This document shows, one piece after another, positions 35,300 to 46,700 of a stretch of 64,000 nt of DNA. This stretch comes from Leptidea sinapis (taxonomy: Eukaryota > Arthropoda > Insecta > Lepidoptera > Pieridae). The stretch spans positions 7,254,001 through 7,318,000 of the forward strand of contig NC_066310.1 of NCBI RefSeq assembly GCF_905404315.1, given 5' to 3'. A program made the translations under genes and the position numbers. The notes under the pieces are model-generated. The model did no database searches. It was not told the origin of the DNA and saw nothing but the letters and a program-made list of their open reading frames with translations. The number at the start of each line of letters is the position of its first letter. Within the stretch, counting starts at the first letter, position 1.

Positions 35300-35360
35300 C
35301 CAAGAGATGGCGCTGCGTTATTTTTACGCTCTTAGCGTACCGTCGCTAGATGGCGCTAAT
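35300..35360 (+). promoter_or_regulatory. Two CTCF-like motifs 43 bp apart
   Basis: CCAAGAGATGGCGCTG (motif core AGATGGCGC at 35305-35313) and CGCTAGATGGCGCTAA (core 35348-35356) both fit the insect and vertebrate CTCF consensus (CCAxxAGRKGGCRC). They have the same orientation. Binding is inferred only from the motif. Confidence 0.4.
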
Positions 35361-35779
35361 TATGTTTATAGTTTTTACTTTATACTATTGTTTTAGACCG
35401 AATTGAATGCATATAGATGTTTGTTTTCTGTGAGTGGAAATTTTATTCGTTTATTTAATTCAGCAGTCACCTTAAAATAAGGAGAGCAATTCAATGATTA
35501 CAACACGATAGTCAAGTCTTTAATAAGTAAGTTAAGTGAGTTTTTTGCTATCACTAGCTCCATCTATCCATCTATCATGTTTGTTAAATTGTCGCCATCG
35601 TTGTGAAGTTGCAGCGTACCTAATAGAACAGGTGGCAGCACTTTCAATGCAAATTTTTTTCATGTGCCAATGTAGGGAACTTGCACCCCCCTGGTGACGT
35701 CACGGTACCGGTAAGCTCGATCTAAGTAGATCAAGGGACGCTGTGGTCAAGGCTGGCCTCAATGACTCAGGTGGCTAGT

Positions 35780-36440
35780 CCAATCTCATCTTACACTCAG
35801 ACAATTTGACCTTAAAAAATTTAACCCACAAGATGCTGAAGTTTGCCGTTTCCAAGAAGACTCCCGCAATGCCTTGCTATATATCGAAATTCTAGGCCTC
35901 CACATCTCGAGTTAATCTGTCATCTGAAAGGCAAAGTCACATTGGCTGAACTGAAAGAAACTGGGGCCATTACTAGAACTAGACAATACTACAAGGTGGC
36001 CCAGATTCTAGAGCTCTAAAAGCGCAGGTCTGGCCACATAATTAAGGAGTATTATAGAGTATTGCTCTTATATCTGGTCTGGCTGGGTGCAGCCCTCTTG
36101 GGAAACGCGAAGCTGCTCGAGTTTTTGCCGATCCAGTGCTTTGTGAACGACTCGCTCGCTTACCGTCGCGTAGAGAAGAAGTCTTTTTATTTTGTGTTTC
36201 CTGCTGTATCACGGGGAGTTTTTCATAGAGCTGTTCGACCTGATTCCTGCCACCTTAAGCAACCTTCCCACCCAACGATATATCTACCACAAACGTGGAT
36301 ATTATCCTCACCATCTGGATATGTGGCGTACCATGTGTTACGTTCGTACAACCAAACTGTGGAATGAGCTTCTTTGTGCGGTCTTTCCAGGACAATACGA
36401 TATGGGTACATCAGTTTGTTTGAGCTCCTCTTCCAATCAA
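35780..36440 (+). pseudogene. Jockey-like LINE ORF2, several frameshifts
   Basis: Blocks in order on the + strand: LTLRQFDLKKFNPQ, EVCRF, ILGLHIS, LKAQVWPH, ADPVLCERLARL, then ELFDLIPATLSNL, YHKRGYYPHHLDMWRT, VRTTKLWNELLCAVFPGQYD MG. The frame changes at least three times. Two overlapping open frames (36062-36367 and 36192-36665) each hold part of the sequence; neither is a host gene. Confidence 0.8.
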
Positions 36441-36861
36441 AATCTATCGGCTATCTATCTCTCTCACTGCTCTATCTGCTTTAAATACGATTTATATCAG
36501 TTGAACTCATTGCTCGTTCCAAAACTTAATATCTTAAAAAAGTATGAGCTACAAAGTTACTTACAAGTAAATAAATCCAGGTGGTTAAGTTTGTATGTCA
36601 CAAAGACCCACTTTTCTACACGAACAGACACTGTATCACATAAAACTACTCATCTGTACGAGTAGTGTGACCATGACTTAGGCATATTACAGGACTAATA
36701 TTTTTTTAATAGTGTTACTGTATGCCTCATTGATTCAAAATCTACGGCTATATTTTAAGACATGTTTATTAATTTATTTAGTACTTTTTTCCCTTCAAGA
36801 ACAGGAGTTGGGTGAACGTAACATCTCAACTGGTAAGAACAGAAAATGAGTTTTGTAGCAA

Positions 36862-37160
36862 CGCGTTAAAAAGGCATAAAAGGCTTTTATTTTCTCGAAA
36901 TTGATTCTATTACAATATTTTTTGATGCCTTTTCTAATATACTAGATACTACTACGCTTTGGAAATAAATAGCGCACTGAGAAAGATAAAGCGGCGCATG
37001 AAACTCTCCCAGTATTCCTTTTTTGCGCTCTATTTAATAAAATATACAATATTATACTATCATTGCTATAAAATAATCATAATCTAGTCCCAAGTTGTCC
37101 GATCACTTAGATATTCAGCTGTGGAGTAGTAGGATTTACGACTAGTTAAGTGGAAGACGT
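36862..37160 (-). pseudogene. LINE tail, minus-strand copy of the 39925 family
   Basis: GGCATAAAAGGCTTTTATTT, TAGATACTACTACGCTTTGG, GAAACTCTCCCAGTATTCC and CACTTAGATATTCAGCTGTG match, inverted, the 40060-40305 sequence. Confidence 0.7.
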
Positions 37161-37795
37161 AGAATCAAGTGACGTATCTAACACAGGGCAGCCGTTCACA
37201 TGACACAACCCTCCAAAACGAAGAGTGTGATTAAAACGATAACTTTAGTTATATACTACATTACACTTATTTAGAGATCAAGTCAAAGTTTTAACAGACG
37301 CTTTAGTAGTACGGTGGCATACACACTATTTAGTTGGTGACAATGACTGATTGTCGTTTTGCTTTTCTTCAATAGCTAATTGTTTCAGTTTACCATTTTC
37401 TAAACTAACATAAATAATAATATTGGCAACCTCTATACTATACTTTCTATTGATGACAAACTATTTCATATCTAAATAATGTTTTGACTTAAAGTAATAT
37501 TCCTCACTTCAGGGATTAATCCCTGATATAATTATGATACAATTAATTATATAAATTAAATTTATAAGCAAATTTTCATAAGTCCATAAATTTTGGACAC
37601 AAATTTGATTTGAATAAACTTTTTCATATTATTTATTATAATTTAAGTTTCAACAACTTTTATTGTTACCCTACCCTTGGTTTGGGAGGTCCCGAGTCTC
37701 ATGTGCACTTATTATAATATAAAGGCAACGATGTATGTTGTGCGTTATTTAATATCTTTTTTTTAGATATTTTTGACCTGATTCATACGGCTTTT

Positions 37796-38093
37796 ATATA
37801 TGAAAATAAGGGACGAGACGAGCAGGACGTTCAGCTGATGGCAATCGATACGCCTTGCCCATTACAATGCAGTGCCATTCAGGATTCTTGAAAAACCCCA
37901 AAAATTCTGAGCGAACCAACAACTGCGCTCGTCACCTTGAGACATAAGTTGTTAAGTCTCATTTGCCCAGTAATTACACTAGCTATGGCGCCCTTCAGAC
38001 CGGAACACAGTGATGCTGACACACGCGGAAATAGGCGCCGCTTTGGTATCCATATTTTAGCCGGCATCCTGTGCAAAGGAGCCTCCCACTGGT
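37796..38093 (-). repeat. Hairpin SINE, full length, minus strand
   Basis: It runs from ATGAAAATAAGGGACGAGAC to AAAGGAGCCTCCCACTGGT, in inverted orientation. An 88-codon minus-strand frame (37879-38145) runs through it and is not evidence for a gene. Confidence 0.75.
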
Positions 38094-38224
38094 AAAGTGG
38101 TATACGGCTGATTTCTACATTACAAGTTACAGTTGCAAGTGCCAACCTTATTATTTGAATAGGGAGATTAATGAAGCAATTATGTGAAACGACCTACCAA
38201 TTCCAAAACATATAGGTCTGTAAC

Positions 38225-38277
38225 TCAAATTCAAATTCAAATATTTATATAAACATATATATATGTATATATATATA

Positions 38278-38329
<52 letters not shown>

Positions 38330-38710
38330 AACAAACTCGGCGGGCTTTTTTTTACATCAAAAATATGTTTACAAAATAATATTGTACAATTAAACTTATT
38401 ATTTGATAGCAAGAGGGCGGTCGCTCCATTCCTAATCTGTGGTATCATTAAGAAAGTCATTTATGTTATCTTACCTTTACCTTTACCACTTAAACGTTTC
38501 TTAACAATTCTTTTGAATAACGTAATACTTTTGTTTTGAACATTTTCTGGGATCTTGTTGTAAAAGCACATCGCCCCACAAAAGATTTACTAACTCGACT
38601 TAGCCGAGTAGTATGCATTATAAGCTTATGTCTGTTGTTGGTGTTAACATTATGGTTATGACAGTCTCTAGCAAATTCACTTATGTGCCTATGAACATAA
38701 ATTACAAATA
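38225..38710 (-). pseudogene. Second copy of the same LINE tail, with AT microsatellite
   Basis: On the minus strand it parallels 25683-26150: CATTTTCTGGGATC, CACAAAAGATTTACTAACTC, GTGGTATCATTAAGAAAGTC and CGGCGGGCTTTTTTTTA recur in the same order. A long TA tract (38257-38330) lies in the 3' end. Only the C-terminal coding part remains. Confidence 0.75.
38257..38332. repeat. AT microsatellite in a LINE tail
   Basis: Long TA tract interrupted by TGTATATATATATAAACAAA, present twice around it (38271 and 38316), so part of the tract may have been duplicated. Confidence 0.9.
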
Positions 38711-38907
38711 ATAACTAATAAATATAAATTCTAATTCCAACTAAATCACGGAACTAACACCCTGGTGGTAGGATCATTCCTAACCATATGATAATTCGTG
38801 ATGCAGAGCGGAAGGTCGGTTTCATGAGGGTCTCCTGAAACAAGAACAGGTCTTTCTATTTTAGCCCGCAGGCGTTAAATCTCTATCCGGGGACATGTCT
38901 GCTATCT

Positions 38908-39540
38908 TATACATAAAATTCTCGTGTTGCGGTGTATGTTACCAAACTCCTCCGAAACGGCTAAACCGATTTGTTTGAAGTTTTGTGTTCATATCGGATA
39001 GGTCTGAGAATTGGCCAACGTCTATTTTTCATACCCCTAAATGATAAAGGTGACCCAACCCACCCCTAAACAATTTTTTTATTTTTTTTTTTATTTTAAT
39101 TACTACCATTTTTTTTTAATTAATACCAGTGGGAGGTTCCTTTGCACAGGATGCCGGCTAGATAATGGGTACCACAACGGCGCCTATTTCTGCCGTGAAG
39201 TAGTAATGTGTAAGCATTACTGTGTTTCGGTCTGAAGGGCGCCGTAGCTAGTGAAATTACTGGGCAAATGACACTGAACATCTTATGTCTCAAGGTGACG
39301 AGCGCAATTGTATTGCCGCTCAGAATTTTTGAGTTTTTCAAGAATCCTGAGCGGCACTGCATTGTAATGGGCAGGGCGTATCAATTAGCATCAGCTGAAC
39401 GTCCTGCTCGTCTCGTCCCTTATTATCATTAAAAAAAAAAAAAAAATAGGTACATACAACTTCAAAATTTCACCCGTTTACGATGAACACATATTTTTAT
39501 TTATCATCTATTTTATACCCCAACAATTTTAATTATTGAT
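38908..39540 (-). repeat. RTE-like tail, minus strand, split by a hairpin SINE
   Basis: 38908-39110 (TAAAATTCTCGTGTTGCGG ... TTGGCCAACGTCTATTTTTC) and 39450-39540 (AAATTTCACCCGTTTACGAT) are the two parts. The insertion between them is the hairpin SINE at 39125-39449. Confidence 0.6.
39125..39449 (+). repeat. Hairpin SINE with poly-A tail, inserted into an RTE-like tail
   Basis: Reference copy: ACCAGTGGGAGGTTCCTTTG at the start, CGTCCCTTATTATCATT and then about 16 A at the end, which argues for retrotransposition. It interrupts a minus-strand RTE-like tail (38908-39110 and 39450-39540). The antisense strand has an 80-codon frame at 39120-39362. Confidence 0.8.
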
Positions 39541-39721
39541 GGTTTTTTATTTTGGAGAGCGTCCAAAAGCTAACAAGACAAAAATCGTAGCTACGCCAAC
39601 TCTTCTGCGGCCGCTGAATGTGTTATAATGAAGATACCTTCCACAGTTGATAACGAAGTCCCATTAGAGTAGAGAAGTTCGCCTAGTTATAGTAAAGTTG
39701 GTGGCCGATGTGCATGATCTT

Positions 39722-39905
39722 GAAGGTAAGGTAAACTTTCACGGCCTATTTTGAGTGGAAAAATTCTGGGTTCAACCCCAGGGCACGTTGATAAATTTAA
39801 CACACAAACATTGAATTTCTACGCAGGTCTGTGAAGCTTTTCCTCACGATGTATTCCTTCATCGTGAGAGCATTGAATTAACGTTATATCGACAAAATTG
39901 TACAT
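39722..39905 (-). repeat. Lepidopteran SINE-like repeat, minus strand
   Basis: GAAGGTAAGGTAAACTTTCA, ATTGAATTTCTACGCAGGTC, TCACGATGTATTCCTTCATC and GACAAAATTGTAC form the inverted counterpart of 32085-32262. Confidence 0.6.
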
Positions 39906-39924
39906 ACTAGAAATAGAGATTGCT

Positions 39925-40305
39925 TGTTACTAGTTCTAGTAGGCTTCATAAGATACGTAATAGCTTTAAGGGTAAATGTATACATTTTTATAATAAAGTC
40001 CCAGCCACTGTTCAGGCATTATCCATAATTAATTTAAATGTTTTATTAAAAAGTGACTCTGTCGTAAATCCTACTACTCCACCGCTGAATATCTAAGTGA
40101 TCAGACAGCCTGGGACTAGATTATAATTATTTTAAAGCAATAGCGATAACTGTACAACATTGTATATTTTATTATAGAGCGAAAAAAAATCTGGGAGAGT
40201 TTTTTGCCGCGCGCCATTTGTTTCCGAAGCGGTAGTAGAATCTAGTATATTAGAAATGACATCAAAAATAATTCTAAAGGAATCAATGTTGAGAAAATAA
40301 ATGTG
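39925..40305 (+). pseudogene. LINE C-terminal fragment, family with TACTACTCC tail
   Basis: The + strand frame reads RLHKIRNSFKGKCIHFYNKV, PATVQALSI, then SVVNPTTPPLNI and a stop near 40096, like the C-terminal region of Jockey/CR1 LINE proteins (CIxFYNKxPxxVQxLS). The 3' UTR contains GAAGCGGTAGTAGAATCTAG. Minus-strand copies lie at 36862-37160, 44785-45100 and 46908-47046. Confidence 0.75.
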
Positions 40306-40879
40306 TTTCATTGAATCGTGACCGTAATGTCATTTTCTTACAGTCATGTAAGCAATTAGGTCGAAATTAGCTTGAACAAACATTTCCTAAGGTGTAACTG
40401 TTATCATTTTATTAAACACTGACGGCCTTACAAATATAATTGGCATAAAGTTATAACTAAGCATAAACCAAGAATATATAAAATGTTTACAAGTAGACAT
40501 TTTGCTTACGGATGGTTTGTTCGGACGTATAACATTTCCCGCGTTTATTTGCATGGCAGCTTGTCATTCGGAAAACTTCAAAATTATCAATGTATTGACA
40601 GTGTTGTCAACGACATTGTAAACATTTTGCATTTTCTTTGTTTATCATCAGTTATATAACTTTATACCAAGTTTATTTGTAAGGCCGTGACAGTCCACTA
40701 ATAAAACCGTCATACAATCTTTTTCGTGCCAATATACCTACTGTTTTTATGATTTTAAGAGAATAATTAGCAAAGTAGAATCAATCATGAATCAATTTTG
40801 CCGATGGAACGTATATAGAAGCTAATAATGGAATAATATAAAGCTGTATATCTTTAAGAGATAGAGATATTCAACCTTC

Positions 40880-41145
40880 GCACGACTGAATGTGTGGCGG
40901 TGCCCACAGTGCGGTTTTCAAGGAGCTTTCTTCCTCGTACTATTTAGCTGTGGAATGAGCTTCCTTGTGCGGTGTTTCCGGGACGATAAGACATGGGTAC
41001 CTTCAAAAAAAGCGAGTATACCTTCCTTGAAGGTCGGCAACGCTCCTGTTACTCCTCTGGTGTTGCAAGAGATTGTGGGCGGTGGTGATCCCTTAACACC
41101 AGGTGACCCGTACGCTCGTTTGTCCTCCTATTCCATAAAAAAAAA
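40880..41145 (+). pseudogene. Jockey-like LINE C-terminal fragment
   Basis: TGTGGAATGAGCTTCCTTGT, GTGTTTCCGGGACGATAAGA, CCTTGAAGGTCGGCAACGCT and GTTGCAAGAGATTGTGGGCG follow the jockey-like C-terminus and 3' UTR order on the + strand. The 100-codon open frame at 40892 is out of the original frame. Confidence 0.7.
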
Positions 41146-41749
41146 TGCAAAGACATTCGATTCTCTTTTAGAGGTACGGAACCCTGAAAAGTAACAACAA
41201 ATAATTGTGTTTTTCCATTATAAAAAAAATATAATTTGCCATTTTTCTGTCAGATTGGCTCATGATGACTTGATACGCCTCTGACAGCCCTGTGCTTAAC
41301 GTAATCAGTACAGGCAATAGAGATAAGAAAGTATTGTAGGATACATGCCTATCCTGCGCACAGTTATCTTATCTTATGAGTAGCTATTCTCATATCCAAC
41401 TAGAGAACGCGGCAGACATTATCTTGTCTGAGTATGCTAAAAAGTATATTAAAAAGTAAAAACAAAAATAAAGTAGTGGTTGGGGAAAGATATGAAAGAT
41501 GAAATGCATCGCCTACAAGGTGCAATTTTAGGAAGTCAGTGACACAAATTGGAAAATTTCATCATAAGCGGTTTAGCAACTTACAGGAAGATTTAATATA
41601 TTATGAACACATAATTATTATCTAATAGTCCTAGGGTAGTAATAGTGGGGGAAAAGAAAAAGAAAGAAAAAAAAACACATATTTACTATATGCGAAAAAT
41701 TTATCACATAAAGGCTCTTTGGGGCATAAAGGGGTAAAATGTGAAGGGA

Positions 41750-42240
41750 TACGACGAAAAACAAAGGTTGTAGATGCCTTACATTACGCTCTGAAACAGA
41801 AGTGGAAGTGGGCTGGACATATAGCAAGATGTAGAGACAATAGATGGACCTCAGAGGCAACTATGTGAGAAGGGCCAATAGGAAAAAGGAGAATAGGACG
41901 TCCTAGGAAAAGGTGGATAGAAGACATTCAAGCGACAGCAGGACACTTATGGAAAAAGATAGCAATGGACAGAGAGGCATGGAACAAGCTGGAGGAGGCC
42001 TATACCCAAGAAGGGGTTCCAATCAATAAGGATGATGACAGTACATAACAACATTCATTAATACAAATAAAAATTATATATATATATATTTTTTTTCTTA
42101 TCTATGTAAATAAGGCTAACAATAAGTAATATTTATTAAAATAGATGTAATCATAGATATAAATGTAATAAGAGTAATAAGTAAGAATGTAATTTAATAG
42201 TAGATTGGAAATAAATAGATTTTATTATTATCATTATTAT
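41750..42240 (+). pseudogene. RTE-type LINE ORF2 C-terminus and 3' end
   Basis: One + strand frame gives VVDALHYALKQKWKWAGHIA, RCRDNRWTSEATM, a stop (TGA), then GRPRKRWIEDIQATAG, WKKIAMDREAWNKLEEAYTQ and a stop near 42045. GHIAR..DNRW and GRP..RW.ED are the conserved C-terminal end of RTE-type endonuclease/reverse transcriptases. An AT-rich 3' UTR with a TTATTATT tail (42225-42257) follows. Confidence 0.82.
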
Positions 42241-42552
42241 TATTATTATTATTAAAGGCTCTTTGGCTGTACTGTTTCTATCTTGATAATTTTAATGACA
42301 TTAAGTCTTACATCTGAAGGATGCTTTAAAAATAAAGCCAGGGCATAGATATAGGATTAGTTATATTAGTCAGATGAACGTGTTGAATGTCGTGTCAATT
42401 TTTTTCTTTAAAAACGTAAATAATTAGTAGTTACCTACTAAGAGGTAATATTTATTTTAATTTATAAAGTTGTAACACATGTTTTGCTCAAGGCTACGTG
42501 GTCGTCAGTTTTATTTAAGTCGTTCTTGCTACAGCTTCGTTCTAAAATCATA

Positions 42553-42857
42553 ACTTTTTTTATGAAAATAACGGACGAGACCAGCAGGACGTTCAGGTCA
42601 TGGTAATTAATACGCCTTGCCCATTACAATGCAGTGCCACTCAGGATTCTTGAAAAACCCCAAAAATTCTGAGATTCGCTCGTCGCCTTAAGACATAAAG
42701 TGTTAAATCTCATTTGCCCAGAAATTTCACTAGCTATGGCGCCCTTCAGACCGAAACACAGTAATGCTTACATATTACTGCTTCACTACAGAAATCGGCG
42801 CCGTTGTGGTACCCACAATTTAGCCGGCACAGGATGTGCAAAGAGCCTCCCACTGGT
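42553..42857 (-). repeat. Hairpin SINE, full length, minus strand
   Basis: It runs from TTTTATGAAAATAACGGACG to AAGAGCCTCCCACTGGT; a small deletion removes part of the GCGGCACTACAATTGCG segment. Confidence 0.75.
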
Positions 42858-43539
42858 GAACTGAGAAAGTGTTTATAATTTCATATCGCAAATTTTGCAC
42901 TATTTTCTATTTGCACTATTTCTGTTCAAACTATCAGATATTGTAAATATCATGTTTTGTTATCAATATCCTTTAAGTAAAGATCCTTCAATGTCTGATA
43001 GTGAAACCTGTGAGGGATTACAATTCCTTATCCATTTTATTGTTTAATATTCTTTATTTTTATTATGTTAGTGCCACTAACTTTGGGGAGTAACACCGCG
43101 CCAAAATCGACCCGTGGGCCTTGAGTCACAAAACTGTAATGTTTATGTTAAGTCTAACTATTTAAGTACTAAAAATTTTCAACCATTTTTAACCGCTGTT
43201 TTAAATCACTCGCTGTCTTGACAAATGGCAGCGATACATAATAATTCCTTTTAAGAATCGCAACTCATTGTCGAAACAACATTGTCCAAGCGGAGTTGAA
43301 AGAATATAGGTAGGTATTTACTGAAATACGAATAATAATATCGAATTGAATGCAATCCATTTTTGTCGTCGAGACCTACAATGAATACCCAGCTTAAAAA
43401 ATAACTTTGACTTTGACTGCAAGACTCATTTGTTACGTAAACAAAAACAAGAATATTATACATCTGCGCAGTTACACGTTATTTGTCGTGGCTCGATATT
43501 GATGGTCTAAATTATGAAGAACACAAACACACAAACTAC

Positions 43540-43713
43540 TTTTTATAGTTTATCACTGATAAGATAACAATTTAAATCAATAGAGATCAGCTCGATTAAT
43601 TACAAGGGTATAGCTGGTGTGTTTATTGTAGAAGCGAGACTCGAGAGAGGCTTTCAAGTGAGGCCGGTACTCGGTAGCGTGCGCAAGAGCAGTTACTAAC
43701 TCGGTGTTGAAAC
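43540..43713 (+). promoter_or_regulatory. Upstream region of the Ig gene with clustered GATA motifs
   Basis: Directly upstream of exon 1, three GATA-type motifs lie within 18 bp: TTATC at 43550-43554, TGATAA at 43558-43563 and AGATAA at 43562-43567, next to a TATA-like stretch (TTTTTATAG) near 43541-43549. GATA clusters are known in insect fat-body and haemocyte promoters. The start of transcription cannot be fixed from sequence, so promoter function is inference. Confidence 0.3.
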
Positions 43714-43753
43714 ATGTGGTCGTTGTTATTGTTAACCTGCGCAGTATTTGCAG
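43714..43753 (+). CDS. Exon 1: start codon and signal peptide
   Basis: The ATG at 43714 is preceded by AAAC and opens a 13-codon stretch, MWSLLLLLTCAVFA after joining, which is a compact signal peptide core. The exon ends at 43753 in phase 1 before GTAAAG. Joining to exon 2 gives a Gly codon and keeps the frame open. I chose this start because it is the only ATG giving a leader that splices in phase to the Ig exons. The following intron is about 9.2 kb and full of mobile elements. Confidence 0.75.
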
Positions 43754-46700
43754 GTAAAGTTAATATGTTTTTTGTTATTTAGAAATGTTTGTATGTTTAT
43801 AATTACGTATTTCGCTTTTGCTTCACAGTTATTAAGACCGGGCTATTTTCGTAGGACTTTAATAACGTGCCCTTCAAATGTGCGACTGGTTTTTAAGTTA
43901 TGCATGCAATTTTCATTACAAAAATAAGTTTGTACAAATTGTTTTCATGGAAAATTATGTGTCTTGTGGAGTGTTACATTAGTATTTTAAAGGTAGGATG
44001 ATTTATATAATGTTAGTTAGCGTGCCCTTGATATTTTTCCTTCTATTTTTCCCTTTATTATCGTCCGGTCGAAATATTATTTGGAATTACCTACGTGACC
44101 GGTACAGGAGTTTGAACAAATTATATAGATTCAAATGTTACAATTTTTAATTTTTATTTATTTTAAGAGCTCAAACTCAACTAAGGTGTACTTATCTTTA
44201 ACTTGAATACTTTGGAATCTCTATATATACCCTATATATATAACTTTAACTTCGTTAAGTCGAAATGCTCGGTAAATCGAAAAAAAGGAAATACGCTGCG
44301 TATTTAGGGGTTCAATAACGATTGCACCGAATGTGGCAGAAAAGGACAAAATATGTAATTCTTGTTTTTTTTTTTATTTGGCTTTGAATGCTATGATGGT
44401 AAACGATAGGTCAGTTTCAATAACATACAAACTCTGTGAAAAAAGGGCCTCAACATATTAAAAAAAAATAAGACATCAAGCAGCCTTCAAAAAGATTATT
44501 CGAGAAAATATGTGATTCTTCTACTTGAAATTACAAAATGTACACACACTCGAAGGAATCGGGAACATTCTGCATTTATGTATTTAAGCTGTGCTGGAAC
44601 GGCGCGTATAATATAAGGCTGGGATAAAATCCACAGCTAAATAGCTTTTACACTATCTACATAATAGAGCCCGTCTCGTGTCCGTCTCGAACGGTGTGAT
44701 GAGGGTTCGATCCGATCGATTTAAATTTCTACATCCGGTTGTTGAATAACGTTATTTGCACATTTTCCAAGTGGTTGTAAAGGCATAAAAGACATTTTTT
44801 TTTTCAAATAATTGATGTCATTTCTAATATATTAGATACTACTACCGCTTCGGAAACAAATGGCGCTCTGAGAGAGAAGAAGCGGCGCAAGAAACTCTCC
44901 CAGCATTCTATTTTTGCGCTCAAGCTAAGAACCTTTATCAGTTTTTGCAATATGGTTCAAATATTTTATCATAGTTTATGATATGATTTTTCTAACTACA
45001 TAGTTTTAAAAATGCATACTTGATAATAAAAACAGATAATTGTCATTTATTATGTAATACTGAACGCCAGCCGTCACGTGGGCCTAATACTAGTCCTTTG
45101 ATTGTTAACAATTAAATTTTTTTTAACTGTGATATATGGGTTACCTTTCGTTTGAATATCGTCTCTCTCAAATAATATTTTGTGATCAACCATTTCAAAT
45201 GCTTTAGATAAGTCATAAAATAAACTCAAAATTTAGATAATTCATGTTTTACATAAATAATAGCCGTTCCCAGCCGATTCGCTGGGCGATTAATAGAAAA
45301 GGATTTATGATTTTTTTTTTATTCTGTAAGAACAAAAACTATGTTCAACAATTATCTATACTAATATTATAAAGCTGCAGTGTTTGTTTGTTTGTTTGAA
45401 CACGCTAATCTCTGGTACTACTGGTCCGATTTGAATGATTCTTTCAGTGTTGGGTAGTCCATTTATCGAGGAAGGCTATAGGCTATGTTTTTTTTTTCAA
45501 AATTAGGGATCCGTAATAAAATTGCTATTTTGTAACACAAGGTGTAAAATCGAAAACTAATTTTTGCGTGCGTTGCAAAAACTATTGACAATAGAACAAA
45601 ATGATGTACAGGCTATAATATAGGCAATATTTTATTACTTATAAAACTATCGCGTGAATTATACTTTATATGGCAAAACAACGTTTGCCGGGTCAGCTAG
45701 TCTTTATTAAAATTGTAAATATTATTATTATCATACATTATTCATTTAGATTATATTTCTATGCGATCATATTTTCGTTTATTAAAATTCAAATTTATTT
45801 AAATAAAAGGTTCAGTCTTATCTATTTTGAGAGCCACGAGACAGGAAACATTGTCTCAAACACTTATACAAACAGATATTATTCATTGAAACAACAAAAT
45901 AATCTGATTGCAGATCTGTGTCGGAAAACAATAAGATTCAACGCAGAAGAGAACATGTGACAGTAAATTTAATGCGACATTATCTTGAAGTAAAATGATT
46001 GCATTTGTTCCTCAAATGATTTTTATTGGTCAAATTATGTTGTTAACATTGCTGAGCTTTCAGATTAGGTATATCTGTATAAATCCCATCTGGGATTAAG
46101 TACATTTTTAACCTTTAAACTCGAACCCGTGACCTCTCACGTTCCGTGCGAGCGCTCTTTCCCTGAGCCAACCGTTCGAGAGACGTAAAGTTCATAAATC
46201 TTGATATTTTTCTGTTCAACTCTCAGCTGGGAATAGTTTTTAAGTGTAATTAATCCCAGAAGTGTGGGTTATCCCAAAAATTAACAAATTGGTTATTTTT
46301 ACCCTTATTTAAAATACTTTCCTAGCTAGTAACAGAATAAATATATTGTTACTATTTATAAAACTCTGACGCATCATTCGGTTTAAAAATTCTATCGACT
46401 CTTTCAACTCTGATAAGGACGAATAGTTTGAAGATGGAATGCATGTTGATTACAAGACTTTTTATGTATATAGCGCGATAGTTTTTTAATTTATGTTTTT
46501 CTGATAATGACATGGGACATATGGAAACAAATGGTACTCCGAGACTAGCCCACTTATTCATAATGGTCAATAGAAGAAGACAGAGTGAGAATTAGCAATG
46601 CTTTAAGTTAGCAGACTATTATGAATAAGGGGATAGGCCCTTATTGTGAAAAATCGCGAAGGAGACTGATAGAAGATTCGCGATGATCGAAGTCCTGAAG

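Larger units (their letters stand above)
33210..35640. other. No gene recognised; candidate regulatory motifs only
   Basis: A 92-codon + strand frame at 33349-33627 has a biased Lys/Ile/Tyr composition expected of AT-rich noise and matches nothing I know. Contains the possible minus-strand first exon (34.2 kb) and CTCF-like sites (35.3 kb). Confidence 0.4.

Noticed and set aside
45670..45960. 96-codon + strand frame in intron 1
   Set aside because: It starts inside an RTE-like tail and runs into low-complexity sequence; likely chance.
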